From NCBI GenBank assembly GCA_902492275.1, contig CABUKW010000006.1, forward strand, positions 1-48,227: a stretch of DNA of 48,227 bases, written 5' to 3'. A program made the position numbers and the translations under genes. Shown here piece after piece: positions 1 through 7,978 of this stretch. This DNA comes from an uncultured Peptococcaceae bacterium (GTDB lineage: Bacteria; Bacillota; Peptococcia; Peptococcales; Peptococcaceae). How positions within the stretch are numbered: the stretch's first letter is position 1; each line of letters begins with the position of its first letter. A model generated the notes under the pieces. That model made no database searches and was not told the origin of the DNA. It was given only the letters and a program-made list of their open reading frames with translations.

Positions 1-164
1 CCTCTAGATAAACAGTTTTATTTTTTCAACTGTCTACCTAAAGGGGAGCATATCAGATCGCTGCAGCCCATTTTATTTTTGTTGCATTTGACATAAAAAC
101 CTCATCCTTTCCTGTAAAATCATCCAAAATAAGCGAAACTAAGAGCTGTAAATAAGAAAAGGAT

Positions 165-193
165 TTGCGCAAATCGTAATTATTTACTATAAT
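165..193 (+). promoter_or_regulatory. Candidate promoter with overlapping palindrome
   Basis: A -35-like TTGCGC (165-170) and a perfect TATAAT (188-193) are separated by exactly 17 bases. The -35 lies inside a perfect 14-base palindrome, GATTTGCGCAAATC (162-175), which could be an operator. No open reading frame of normal size follows on the plus strand before the hairpin at 307-354, so any transcript would be a short untranslated RNA. Inference from consensus match only. Confidence 0.4.
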
Positions 194-199
194 CAATTA

Positions 200-354
200 T
201 AATGCATAAGATATTTTTTGCATAATGCCCCTTGGATATGAGTTGTTATAGCAAAAGGGTATAACAAGCTCTTCATAAATCAATATTTGTATCCAGATTT
301 ACATAAAAAAGCATCTTTGCGTTTTCCCTGCTAAGAAAACACAAAGATGCTTTT
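200..354 (+). ncRNA. Candidate small RNA between a promoter and a terminator hairpin
   Basis: If the promoter at 165-193 is used, transcription would start near 200 and pass an 8-bp perfect hairpin (TTGTTATA at 243-250 pairing with TATAACAA at 260-267), then reach the long terminator-like hairpin at 307-354. No coding sequence lies in between. I do not recognise an RNA family. This is inference from promoter, hairpin and terminator order; the same hairpin also serves the toxin gene arriving from the other side. Confidence 0.25.
307..354. terminator. Bidirectional terminator hairpin
   Basis: AAAAGCATCTTTG (307-319) pairs perfectly with CAAAGATGCTTTT (342-354), with an inner GTTTTC/GAAAAC helix (321-326, 335-340) and an 8-base loop. 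A-runs on the left and T-runs on the right give U-tracts in both directions. It lies just past the end of the minus-strand toxin gene. Confidence 0.75.
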
Positions 355-372
355 GCCAAATTATATTTTTCC

Positions 373-648
373 TCAAAATAAATCGCTATGGGTACCTGTT
401 CTGGTGAGCTACAGCTCCAACATATCATTACGTATCGCGTAAATTAATAGCCAATCTGATGTAACATGACATTCCCGACAGCCCGCATACTCGCCTTTTA
501 AAGCATGGTCCCGATTTTTCTCCGGCAATGGCTTTCCTGCTGCCAACATCGTTACAATCTCATCCAACAGCGTCATATCATAACCGCGCTTTATGGCTAT
601 TTTTAAGTCTCGTTTGAATTTACCAGAAGAAACGATTTTATAATTCAC
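373..648 (-). pseudogene. yafQ: YafQ/RelE-family toxin interrupted by an amber codon
   Basis: The reading frame from ATG at 648 encodes 79 residues of a YafQ-like ribosome-dependent mRNA endonuclease and stops at TAG (409-411). Reading on in the same frame gives LTRTGTHSDLF and then TGA at 373-375, which is the standard YafQ C-terminus. With the amber codon counted as residue 80 the protein is 91 residues, matching the family length, and the tail supplies Arg83, His87 and Phe91 at the same numbers as the E. coli YafQ active-site residues. The 79-residue product keeps the family His61 and Asp65-Trp66 but loses the catalytic His87. It overlaps the antitoxin gene by 11 bases in the usual antitoxin-first order. 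Most likely a nonsense-inactivated toxin, unless the amber codon is read through. Confidence 0.85.
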
Positions 649-916
649 GTTTTACCTCCTCTAATAACTCCGCGAAACTAGAATAATATTTTTTGTCTGG
701 GGATGCCTGTAATTCACGTACCTCTTCTATGGCTTCCAGGGTTTCTTCATTTGGAATCTCTGCCTTCAGCTCAAATGGAATGCTCTGGGTGCGAATGACC
801 TGCCGCAAAAACAAATTGACTGCCGTTGTAACATCTAACCCCAGCTCCGCAAACACCTGCTGCGCTTTGCGTTTTACCTCACTGTCCATCCGAATATTCA
901 TACTGGTTGTTGCCAT
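638..916 (-). CDS. dinJ: RelB/DinJ-family antitoxin
   Basis: About 92 residues starting MATTSMNIRMDSE, with the N-terminal ribbon-helix-helix typical of DinJ (strand NIRMD, then a helix with Lys-Arg-Lys and the segment ELGLDVTTAVNLFLRQV) that binds DNA and dimerises, and an acidic C-terminal tail that in this family wraps the toxin. An upstream in-frame ATG at 949 exists, but the ATG at 914-916 has GGAGG nine bases before it, so I place the start there. DinJ normally neutralises YafQ and autorepresses the operon. Here the partner toxin is broken, which would leave the antitoxin free as a DNA-binding regulator or a relic. Confidence 0.88.
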   Translation of the reverse strand: MATTSMNIRMDSEVKRKAQQVFAELGLDVTTAVNLFLRQVIRTQSIPFELKAEIPNEETLEAIEEVRELQASPDKKYYSSFAELLEEVKREL

Positions 917-1018
917 AATCGTCTGCCTCCTCCTGTTCAACGGTTTCATGCTTTTTGAATCTATCTATAGTATAGCACAAAATGTACCTATTATAAACCT
1001 AACAGGCATATTTTGCAT

Positions 1019-1894
1019 TCATTTCTGCTCTGATACAACCAAGCCAACGCAGGTCAACAGTGTGCCTGCTATCATCAGCGGAGAAACCGGCTCCTGCAAG
1101 ACGATGGCGGAGGTGACCACGGTAATCACCGGCACCAGATAAATATATATGCTGGTTTTCACTGCGCCCAGCACTTTCACAGCAAAATTCCAGGTGACAA
1201 AGCACAAGGCGGAAGCACCCAGACCTAAGAATAACAGATTTCCGGCATTTATCGGGCTGACCATCCGGCTCCACTGCCACTGAAAATGAAAGGTATACAA
1301 TGCCGGCAACATAAAGACTAAGCCATAGGCAAACACCCGGCGCGTTGTCTGAATGGTGGAAAACCCATAGCTGCTGATTTTTCTAGTCAAAATGGAATAA
1401 CAAGCCCACACCAAAGCAGCCAGCACAGCCAAGAAATCGCCCAACGGATTGAGCGCCAATTTGGCGCCGTTAAAGCTAATCATGCAAATGCCCAGCATCG
1501 CGATTGCAAAGCCGACAAAAAACTTAGCCTGTGGCTTTTCCTGCTGCCGCAAACACAGACCGCTCAGGATCGCCGTAAAGCACGGCGCAATAGAAATAAT
1601 CACTCCTACGTTGGAGGCCATCGTATAGGTGAGCGCAATATTTTCCAACAGATAATACAGACAAATGCCGCATAGTCCTGCCAGCGCAAAAATCAGTTCC
1701 TGCACTTTGGTCGTTTTGGGCATAGGGCGGGGACAAATCAACAACAATGCCAAAAAGCCCAGTACAAAACGGAAAAATAAAATTTCTACCGGCTGAAATT
1801 CCTGCAATAATAGTTTAGTGGAAATAAAGGTGGTTCCCCAAATAACAATAGTCAGTAAGGCCGCCAAATGGCCTTCGCGATTTGCTTGCTCCAT
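1019..1894 (-). CDS. DMT-superfamily (EamA) exporter
   Basis: 291 residues forming about ten hydrophobic segments in two EamA repeats, with the typical opening TIVIWGTTFISTKLLL in helix 1 and the GVIISIAPCFTAIL and IYLVPVITVVTSAIVL helices. Members export amino acids or other small metabolites across the cytoplasmic membrane; the substrate cannot be read from sequence. It starts five bases after the AraC regulator gene on the same strand, so the pair is one transcription unit and the regulator probably controls the exporter in response to a metabolite. The C-terminus (VGLVVSEQK) is complete. Confidence 0.88.
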   Translation of the reverse strand: MEQANREGHLAALLTIVIWGTTFISTKLLLQEFQPVEILFFRFVLGFLALLLICPRPMPKTTKVQELIFALAGLCGICLYYLLENIALTYTMASNVGVIISIAPCFTAILSGLCLRQQEKPQAKFFVGFAIAMLGICMISFNGAKLALNPLGDFLAVLAALVWACYSILTRKISSYGFSTIQTTRRVFAYGLVFMLPALYTFHFQWQWSRMVSPINAGNLLFLGLGASALCFVTWNFAVKVLGAVKTSIYIYLVPVITVVTSAIVLQEPVSPLMIAGTLLTCVGLVVSEQK

Positions 1895-1899
1895 ATCTG

Positions 1900-2727
1900 T
1901 TACTCCCTGCTTCGTTTTTTCGTGAACATCTCTCGATAAGCGCCGGGCGTCAAGCCAATCATCTGCTGAAAATAATTGGTGAAATGGCTCTGGTCAGAAA
2001 AACCGGTCTGCAGCGCCACATCAACGGGCGCCCAACCCTGCTGCAGCAATTTTTGCGCCGCATCGACGCGAATGGCCTGCAAATACCGATAGGGCGTAAC
2101 GCCTTTGGATTTGGTGAAGGCTCGCAGCAGCGTCGATTTGCTCAGCCCGACAAGTTGGCAGACCTGCTCCAAGCTAATGGTCTGCGCGTAATGCTGCTGT
2201 AAAAACCGACAGGCTTGCTCCACTTCGATACGGCAATCGGGAATGCTGTAGGCAAAGGGCTGACTGTAACGCTGTATCAATTCAGACAACAAAAACAATA
2301 ATGCTTCTTCCTTTGCAAATTCCGCTGCCTGGTGCAGTATCATTTCGCACAGTAATCGCAAATGCCGGGCAAGTTCTTCATCCTCAAATACAGGTTGCCT
2401 AAAGACTGGCAGCTCGGTTCGGTCAGCAAGTTCCGCAACAAGCCGCAGCATTACAGCACTGTCAATATTCACCGTCCGATACTCCAATGGCTCGCTGCCA
2501 CACTGTAAACACCCATGGTTATCGCCGGGATTAAACACAAAGAAATGGCCCCGCTTTAGATAAAATTCCCGCTCGCGGCAGGACATCGCTGTGCAGCCCG
2601 CTTCAATCAGTCCAAAAACATAATATCCGTGAAAATGATTTACAAACCCTTTGGGCAACCGTCTAAAATAATAAGCGCTGATTTGTAACGTTTCATCGTA
2701 ACAAACCTGCCGCATCGTTTCTTCCAT
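1900..2727 (-). CDS. AraC-family transcriptional regulator
   Basis: 275 residues. The N-terminal half is an AraC-type cupin sensor (NHFHGYYVFGLIEAG near residue 30, then an FNPGDNHG loop). The C-terminal about 100 residues hold the two helix-turn-helix units: SLEQVCQLVGLSKSTLLRAF and then VALQTGFSDQSHFTNYF, followed by GLTPGAYR, the family signature. GGAGGG lies eight bases before ATG 2727. It is co-transcribed with the downstream EamA exporter gene and likely activates it on ligand binding. The ligand is unknown. Confidence 0.92.
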   Translation of the reverse strand: MEETMRQVCYDETLQISAYYFRRLPKGFVNHFHGYYVFGLIEAGCTAMSCREREFYLKRGHFFVFNPGDNHGCLQCGSEPLEYRTVNIDSAVMLRLVAELADRTELPVFRQPVFEDEELARHLRLLCEMILHQAAEFAKEEALLFLLSELIQRYSQPFAYSIPDCRIEVEQACRFLQQHYAQTISLEQVCQLVGLSKSTLLRAFTKSKGVTPYRYLQAIRVDAAQKLLQQGWAPVDVALQTGFSDQSHFTNYFQQMIGLTPGAYREMFTKKRSRE

Positions 2728-2833
2728 TTTGCAGCCCTCCTCATCATTGTTTTATTGTAACGCAGCGCCATAAAAAAAGGCTTGTAAAATATCGTCAATT
2801 TGCTGCAGCCCATATCTAAATGACATCTGACGC

Positions 2834-2881
2834 AAAAATGCTGTCATATCCGAAATAAATTCCGGATATGACAGCATTTTT
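2834..2881. terminator. Perfect 19-bp terminator hairpin
   Basis: AAAAATGCTGTCATATCCG (2834-2852) pairs without mismatch with its complement at 2863-2881 around a 10-base loop. The A-run and T-run at its ends supply a U-tract on either strand. It lies 15 bases past the last gene of the feo operon and insulates that operon from the AraC gene. Confidence 0.88.
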
Positions 2882-2895
2882 CTGTATCATACAAT

Positions 2896-3039
2896 TTATT
2901 TTCTGCACTGCTGTCGGCCAGCGCAATGATTACAGCCGCCTTGGCAGCCATTGCCGCTTTTCCACTGCCGATAGGTTTTGCGCAGCACCCAGCCTGCATA
3001 TAGCACGATGGCTGCGCCTAACAAAATTGTTGCCAGCAT
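2896..3039 (-). CDS. FeoB-associated Cys-rich membrane protein
   Basis: A 47-residue gene: start ATG 3037-3039 with AAGGAGG just upstream, stop TAA 2896-2898. The product has one N-terminal membrane helix (MLATILLGAAIVLYAGWVL), then a basic stretch and a cysteine cluster CQGGCNHCAGRQQC (residues 32-45), ending in RK. This layout is that of the small FeoB-associated Cys-rich family found after feoB in Bacillota. It starts ten bases after the feoB stop, so it belongs to the operon. The cysteines may handle Fe(II) or help assemble the channel; that role is inferred from linkage only. Confidence 0.85.
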   Translation of the reverse strand: MLATILLGAAIVLYAGWVLRKTYRQWKSGNGCQGGCNHCAGRQQCRK

Positions 3040-3048
3040 AAGGCCTCC

Positions 3049-5103
3049 TTATACAAACAACAGCCCAATATGGTAGATGACAAAGGTAACAACCCATGCC
3101 ACCACGAACTGAAACACCATGGCCTGTCCAGTCCATTTCCAACTGCCCGATTCCCGCTTGATAGTAGCCAGCGTCGCGGTGCAGGGCGTATAAAGCAGGC
3201 AGAAGGTCATCAACGCATAGGCATTGACCGCGCCAAAGCCCATAACAGCCAGCATACCCACCAAATCATCCATACCAGCCTGCGAGTTGATATTGTTAAT
3301 GCCAAACAAGACGCTGCAGCTAGATACCACCACTTCTTTGGCAGCAATACCGGAAATCAGCGCCACCACAATCTGCCAATAGCCTAGGCCAATAGGCGTA
3401 AAGATTGGCACCAACACTTTCCCCATAATGGCGCCAAAGCTCTGTCCCATGTCTTCGGCCAAACCATGAGGTCCACAGTTGAGCAGCACCCACATGATGA
3501 TGGACGCTACAAAGATAATGGTACCGGCTCTGGTGATATAATCTTTCACCTTTTCCCACACATAGATGGCAATACTGTAGGCATTGGGCGCTTTATATTC
3601 GGGCAGTTCAATCAATAAATTATTTTTGCTCTCTTTTTTATCAATCAGTTTCAGCGCCAGCGCTGTGGCCAATGCCACCACAATGCCCAGGATATACATA
3701 GAATAAGCCACCACCATGGCATGCTCGGCAAAAAACATCTGCGAGAACACCACATAAATCGGCAAACGGGCGCTGCAGGACATAAACGGCGTAATCAAAA
3801 TTGTTTTTCTGCGGTCCCGCGGGTCCTCCAACGCTCTGGAAGCCATAATAGCCGGCACCGTACAGCCAAAGCCCAGCAGCATAGGAATAAAGGCGCGGCC
3901 CGACAAGCCCAGCCTTCCCATAAGGCTGTCCATTACATAGGCCACTCTTGCCATATAGCCGCTGTCCTCCAAAAAGGCCAAGGCCAAAAATAGGATAAAA
4001 ATGTTGGGCAAAAAGGTTAAGATACCGCCCACACCGGCCACAATCCCATCAATGACCAAGGAAATCAAAACTTCGTTCACCTGAAAATAGGTCAGGCAGT
4101 TAAGAATACCTACGGAACACCACGCGATGGCAGCCTCTACAAAAGTCTCCTTCAGCCAATCGCCAACGGTAAAGGTCAGGCCAAATACCAGCGCCATGAT
4201 GCCTAAAAAAACGGGCACGCCCCAGATTGGATGGGTCAGCAGCCCATCTATCTTATCGGTTCGCTCTGCCTTCTGTTCTTTGTTCATCAGTACTTCGTCG
4301 ATAATTTCTTCAATGAAATCATATTTCTGATTGATAATATCCTTTTCATAGCTGCGGTCCATTACCTGCGGCAAATCCACCGGATATCGGGCCATAATAT
4401 CGGCGTCCTGTTCCAGCAGCTTCAAAGCGTGCCAGCGGTAATTTTTCATATCAGGATAGCGCTGCTTCAGCACCTCGGTGATGGCGTCGATTTTGTCCTC
4501 AATCAAGTCGCTGTACACCATGGCATATTCGGCGTGATGATCGTGCTGATGCCGACTGGCTTCCTCCATTGCGTCATGCTCATGAATTAACACCACTGGC
4601 TCGTCTTTGTCCATGTGATGGGCTACCGCATGCATCAAAATATCCAGTCCCCGTTTTTTTCGGGCCGATACGGGCACCACAGGAATGCCCAGCATTTCCG
4701 GCAAACGGTGCATATCGATTTCCATGCCCCGTTCCTCTACGATATCCATCATATTTAAAGCCAGCACCACCGGCTTACCCAATTCAATCAGCTGCAAGGT
4801 CAAGTACAGATTACGCTCCAATGCAGAAGCGTCGGCAATATCTACAATCACATCCACATCATCGCTGAGAATAAATTCCCGAGACACCTTTTCTTCCATC
4901 GTATAGGAGGTGAGACTGTAAATACCGGGCAAGTCCACCAATTTAAAGGTATGCCCGTGATATTGCATGGAGCCTTCTTTTTTCTCTACTGTAACGCCTG
5001 GCCAGTTAGCAACTTTCAGCTTCGCGCCGGTGTACGCATTAAACAGTGTCGTTTTGCCGCAGTTGGGATTGCCAATAAATCCGATACTGACTGTATCCTT
5101 CAT
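3049..5103 (-). CDS. feoB: Ferrous iron transporter FeoB
   Basis: 684 residues. The N-terminal GTPase domain shows G1 GNPNCGKTT (11-19), the WPGVTVEKKEG switch region, G3 DLPG (57-60) and G4 NMMD (117-120). A helical spacer follows, and from about residue 285 the membrane part with two Gate motifs, including FLPNIFILFLALAFLEDSGY and GCTVPAIMASRALEDPRDRR, and cysteines in the pore region. It takes up Fe(II) across the cytoplasmic membrane under anaerobic conditions. Its ATG overlaps the feoA stop as ATGA, implying translational coupling. A His/Asp-rich insert (HEHDAMEEASRHQHDHH, about residues 174-190) is unusual and could bind metal. Confidence 0.97.
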   Translation of the reverse strand: MKDTVSIGFIGNPNCGKTTLFNAYTGAKLKVANWPGVTVEKKEGSMQYHGHTFKLVDLPGIYSLTSYTMEEKVSREFILSDDVDVIVDIADASALERNLYLTLQLIELGKPVVLALNMMDIVEERGMEIDMHRLPEMLGIPVVPVSARKKRGLDILMHAVAHHMDKDEPVVLIHEHDAMEEASRHQHDHHAEYAMVYSDLIEDKIDAITEVLKQRYPDMKNYRWHALKLLEQDADIMARYPVDLPQVMDRSYEKDIINQKYDFIEEIIDEVLMNKEQKAERTDKIDGLLTHPIWGVPVFLGIMALVFGLTFTVGDWLKETFVEAAIAWCSVGILNCLTYFQVNEVLISLVIDGIVAGVGGILTFLPNIFILFLALAFLEDSGYMARVAYVMDSLMGRLGLSGRAFIPMLLGFGCTVPAIMASRALEDPRDRRKTILITPFMSCSARLPIYVVFSQMFFAEHAMVVAYSMYILGIVVALATALALKLIDKKESKNNLLIELPEYKAPNAYSIAIYVWEKVKDYITRAGTIIFVASIIMWVLLNCGPHGLAEDMGQSFGAIMGKVLVPIFTPIGLGYWQIVVALISGIAAKEVVVSSCSVLFGINNINSQAGMDDLVGMLAVMGFGAVNAYALMTFCLLYTPCTATLATIKRESGSWKWTGQAMVFQFVVAWVVTFVIYHIGLLFV

Positions 5104-5330
5104 CGCCCAGCCTCCTTAATGTGAATTCCGGCCGCAATTTGCATACCTACTGCAAAACGGGTTCCCCGCACCTTTACAATCACAGCGCCATCTTTTTTCT
5201 TGTTCAAAACAGTAATGTCAGTCCCTGCCGTCAGCCCTAACGCCTCCAACCGGCGTTCTACCGGCAGTTCCAAACCAGACACCTCCACTACCTGATAGGT
5301 CTTTTGTATCAAGCTGTCGTTTAAATTCAA
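5100..5330 (-). CDS. feoA: FeoA, SH3-like partner of FeoB
   Basis: 76 residues with the FeoA SH3-like fold pattern: VSGLELPVERRLEALGLTAG, then DITVLNKKKDGAVIVKVRGTRFAVG and an IHIKE ending. FeoA is a small cytosolic protein that acts with the FeoB GTPase in Fe(II) uptake. The start is a TTG codon (5328-5330); GAGGGGG lies about eight bases before it and no ATG is available in frame nearby. It is the first gene of the operon and overlaps feoB by four bases. Confidence 0.93.
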   Translation of the reverse strand: MNLNDSLIQKTYQVVEVSGLELPVERRLEALGLTAGTDITVLNKKKDGAVIVKVRGTRFAVGMQIAAGIHIKEAGR

Positions 5331-5375
5331 TCTTATGGCCCCCTCTGCCTAATTACGACATATCTTTTCACATAA

Positions 5376-5404
5376 ATTCTATCACGTTACATAGTGCTTT
5401 TCAA
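5376..5404 (-). promoter_or_regulatory. Promoter of the feo operon
   Basis: On the minus strand TTGAAA (5404-5399) and TAGAAT (5381-5376) are separated by 17 bases, a good sigma-A match. Transcription would start near 5369, leaving a leader of about 40 bases before the feoA TTG. I see no convincing Fur or DtxR operator in the leader, so metal control is not shown by sequence. Confidence 0.6.
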
Positions 5405-5481
5405 TGTTCAGTATTTTTAAAATAGTTGTAATTTTAATATTTTTGAGCAGCTTTGCCACGATAATTATTTTTTAACATGAA

Positions 5482-5518
5482 AATACTGCCAGCAATCAAA
5501 AAAATCACTGGCAGCATT
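5482..5518 (-). terminator. Terminator hairpin after the rapZ-whiA operon
   Basis: AATACTGCCAG (5482-5492) pairs with CTGGCAGCATT (5508-5518) with one G-T wobble and a 15-base loop. It lies 30 bases past the last gene of the cluster. The U-tract on the minus strand is short, so efficiency is uncertain. Confidence 0.55.
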
Positions 5519-5547
5519 GTTTTATAATAATCTAACAATCTTTGATT

Positions 5548-5847
5548 TTATTTTCCTATTTGCTCGATTTCCTGCAATTCCATTCCCTCATCATAGTAAT
5601 AATAACGGGCAGTTTCCGGCGCATCGGCAAACACAACCTTCACCATATATTTATTGCGGGCATGCCTGTCATAGACACTGTCCAATTCCGCCAAATCCTC
5701 CTGCTGATACCCCAACTGCTGCAAATAATCAGCCACCTGCCGTTCTAATTGATAGCGGGTAAGCGGCGAGCCAAAATAATTCAGCAACAAAATCACAGCC
5801 AATAGAACAACAGATAGGATGGTACATACTTTTCTCCAGCTATGCAT
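5548..5847 (-). CDS. Small membrane-anchored protein, DUF3139-like
   Basis: 99 residues with an N-terminal membrane helix (about residues 8-25, ILSVVLLAVILLLNYF) and a soluble tail that includes YLQQLGYQQEDLAELDSVYD and YMVKVVFADAPETARYYYYDEG. A helix followed by a segment of the form Y-x-V-x-V-x-F and a Tyr cluster resembles the DUF3139 family, but the match is by eye. AGGAGG stands before the ATG. It follows whiA by 14 bases and is the last gene of that operon. Function unknown. Confidence 0.7.
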   Translation of the reverse strand: MHSWRKVCTILSVVLLAVILLLNYFGSPLTRYQLERQVADYLQQLGYQQEDLAELDSVYDRHARNKYMVKVVFADAPETARYYYYDEGMELQEIEQIGK

Positions 5848-5861
5848 GCCGTATCCTCCTT

Positions 5862-6821
5862 TTACAATGCTGTCCCGCCATAGCCCTTGCTGCGCAGCTC
5901 GTCGGCCAATTCCTCCAGCTTGCGCATACGATGATTAATGCCTGACTTGCCAATGGGCGGCTCCATCAATGCGCCTAATTCTTTCAGACTAACTTCCGGA
6001 TAATTCAGCCGCGCCTCTGCCACAGCCCGCAAACCGTCGTTTAGCTTTTCCAGTCCATAGTATTTCTGCACAAACTCGATATTATTCTTTTGCCGTACCG
6101 CAGCGTCAATGGTTTTATTCATATTGGCGCTCTCGCAATTTACCAAACGGTTTACCTGGTTGCGCATTCCTTTTTGAATGCGAATATTCTCTAATTCCAA
6201 CAACGCCTGATGAGCGCCGATAATATTGAGAAAATCGGCAATCTGCTCGCTTTCTTTTAAGTACACCAGCAGCACATTTTTTCGCCCGCTGATTTTGGGA
6301 TGCAGGCCAAAGGTTTCAATCAGCTTAGCCAGAGAATCGGCATACTCCTCACTGTTGGCCACAATCTCCAAATGATAGCTGTTCATCGGGTCGCTCAAAG
6401 AACCGGCGCCTAAAAACACGCCGCGCAGATAGCTGCGTTTACAGCATTCCTTTCTTACCAAACTGGCGCTGATTTCCGGATTATACATCAAACCGTCCTT
6501 CATGAGGCCCAGGGTATCCAGCACTTCCATCACTTTCGGCTGCCCTGGCACCCGCACCAAATACACATTATTTTTCTTCAGCCGGTTGCGCCGCTGCACT
6601 GTAATCTCGGTTTCCACCTGAAACAATTTTTTTAAACCCTTAAAGGCTTTCCGGGCGACTGCCGCATTCTCCGTCACCAACTCCAGCCCAATCCCGTTCC
6701 GGTTGCCAATTAGGATGGTGCCGTCCATGCGCACCAAACCGGCTAACTCGGCAATCTCACAGCATTTTTTATCATGCTCTAAATGGGCCAGCTCATTTTT
6801 TATTTCATTGGAAAAGGACAT
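5862..6821 (-). CDS. whiA: DNA-binding protein WhiA
   Basis: About 319 residues of WhiA: an N-terminal LAGLIDADG-homing-endonuclease-like domain (MSFSNEIKNELAHLE, GLVRMDGTI, the repeat with RKECCKRSYLRGVFLGAGS) and a C-terminal helix-turn-helix (VSLKELGALMEPPIGKSGIN). In Bacillota WhiA is nucleoid-associated and affects cell division and chromosome segregation. An in-frame GTG at 6827 is possible, but AGGTGA sits six bases before the ATG at 6821, so I use that. The gene is 19 bases downstream of yvcK, the standard order. Confidence 0.95.
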   Translation of the reverse strand: MSFSNEIKNELAHLEHDKKCCEIAELAGLVRMDGTILIGNRNGIGLELVTENAAVARKAFKGLKKLFQVETEITVQRRNRLKKNNVYLVRVPGQPKVMEVLDTLGLMKDGLMYNPEISASLVRKECCKRSYLRGVFLGAGSLSDPMNSYHLEIVANSEEYADSLAKLIETFGLHPKISGRKNVLLVYLKESEQIADFLNIIGAHQALLELENIRIQKGMRNQVNRLVNCESANMNKTIDAAVRQKNNIEFVQKYYGLEKLNDGLRAVAEARLNYPEVSLKELGALMEPPIGKSGINHRMRKLEELADELRSKGYGGTAL

Positions 6822-6840
6822 TGCCACTCACCTGAACTTT

Positions 6841-7956
6841 CTATCTTTGCTTTCTCTTGTCTCTGGCACGGCGATTACGTTTTTTTACCGTTTTATACGT
6901 ATGCCGCCAGCCCAGTGTGCTCCAGAAGCCGCTCTTGCTGTAAAGCTGATCCATAATCGTTTCTGCCAGTCTTGCCGAATCATGACGCAGCACCTGCTGC
7001 TCATTCAGCAGATTGGCCTCTACCACGTTGACCTGCAATTCTTCTAATTTATTTTTATGATATTTGACCGGAACAGCGCCTTCTTCTGCATATCGCCGCA
7101 AAATCTCCTGATCCATGGTCTCATGATTATTTACGATAACCGAATCCACAATTCCTTTGCGGCCATGCTCCAACAAAGAAAATAAATGGTCCTCTGCCGT
7201 AAAATTGTCCGTTTCACCGGCCTGAGTCATCACATTGCACACATAAAATTTCATAGCCTTGCTCTTTAAAATAGCGTCCACAATGCCGTCCACCAGCAAA
7301 TTAGGAATAATGCTGGTAAACAAGCTGCCTGGCCCCAGCACAATGACTTCCGCCTGCCCAATCGCCTCCAGCGCTTCTTCCAACGGCTGCACATCCTCCG
7401 GTTCGATGGTCAGCCGCACAATAGGCCGGGTGGCCTGGGACACGCAGCTTTCGCCAACAATCTCCGTATCGTCATCCAAGATGGCCTTCAGCGTAATCGG
7501 CTCATCGGTAACAGGCAACACCCGTCCCCGAATTTGCAGCACCTCGTTGATATCGGAAACAGCGTCGTGAAAGCTGCCGGTCAAATAGGCCATAGCTACC
7601 AGCAATAAATTACCCAAGCTGTGCCCGTCTAAGCCCTCGCCCCGTTCAAAACGATAATCAAAAAGCTGCTCCATCAAATCTTCTCTGTCCGACAGCGCCA
7701 CAATACAGTTGCGCACATCGCCTACCGGCACCATGCCGAATTGCTCCCGAATACGGCCGGAGCTGCCGCCGTCATCGCCCACTGAAACGATGGCTGTAAT
7801 GTTACTGCTGTATTCTTTCAGGCCGCGCAGCAAAACCGATAATCCGGTACCGCCGCCCACGACGACAATATTAGGGCCCTGCTGCAGTCTGCGCCATTTA
7901 TTATATTCCTTCCGACTGTTTTTTTCTTTCCATTGCTTATATTCGCCGAATTCGAT
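6841..7956 (-). CDS. yvcK: Gluconeogenesis factor YvcK/CofD-like, probable AUC start
   Basis: A YvcK-type UDP-sugar-binding protein that affects cell shape and growth on gluconeogenic carbon. Seen: GGGTGLSVLLRGLKE, SVGDDGGSSGR, GDVRNCIVALS, GPGSLFTSIIPNLLV, and a basic tail. The first standard start in frame is GTG 7858-7860, but that would begin inside the glycine loop and cut off the strand NIVVV that forms the Rossmann-like core. The frame stays open upstream with no ATG, GTG or TTG. GGGAGG (7970-7965) lies eight bases before an ATC at 7954-7956, so I infer an AUC start giving about 371 residues; the conservative start is 7860. Between rapZ and whiA, as in B. subtilis. Confidence 0.9.
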   Translation of the reverse strand: MEFGEYKQWKEKNSRKEYNKWRRLQQGPNIVVVGGGTGLSVLLRGLKEYSSNITAIVSVGDDGGSSGRIREQFGMVPVGDVRNCIVALSDREDLMEQLFDYRFERGEGLDGHSLGNLLLVAMAYLTGSFHDAVSDINEVLQIRGRVLPVTDEPITLKAILDDDTEIVGESCVSQATRPIVRLTIEPEDVQPLEEALEAIGQAEVIVLGPGSLFTSIIPNLLVDGIVDAILKSKAMKFYVCNVMTQAGETDNFTAEDHLFSLLEHGRKGIVDSVIVNNHETMDQEILRRYAEEGAVPVKYHKNKLEELQVNVVEANLLNEQQVLRHDSARLAETIMDQLYSKSGFWSTLGWRHTYKTVKKRNRRARDKRKQR

Positions 7957-7978
7957 TGTAGCTCCCTCCCAGCGTAAC

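Noticed and set aside
373..411. Pyrrolysine insertion at the toxin amber codon
   Set aside because: No pyl genes are in the window and the position is not one where the family has a special residue; a nonsense mutation is simpler.
693..1142. 149-residue plus-strand frame antisense to the antitoxin and exporter
   Set aside because: It is a shadow of two well supported minus-strand genes and has no domain or ribosome binding site.
5331..5547. Fur or DtxR box upstream of feoA
   Set aside because: AT-rich sequence gives only weak palindromes; no site matches well enough to report.
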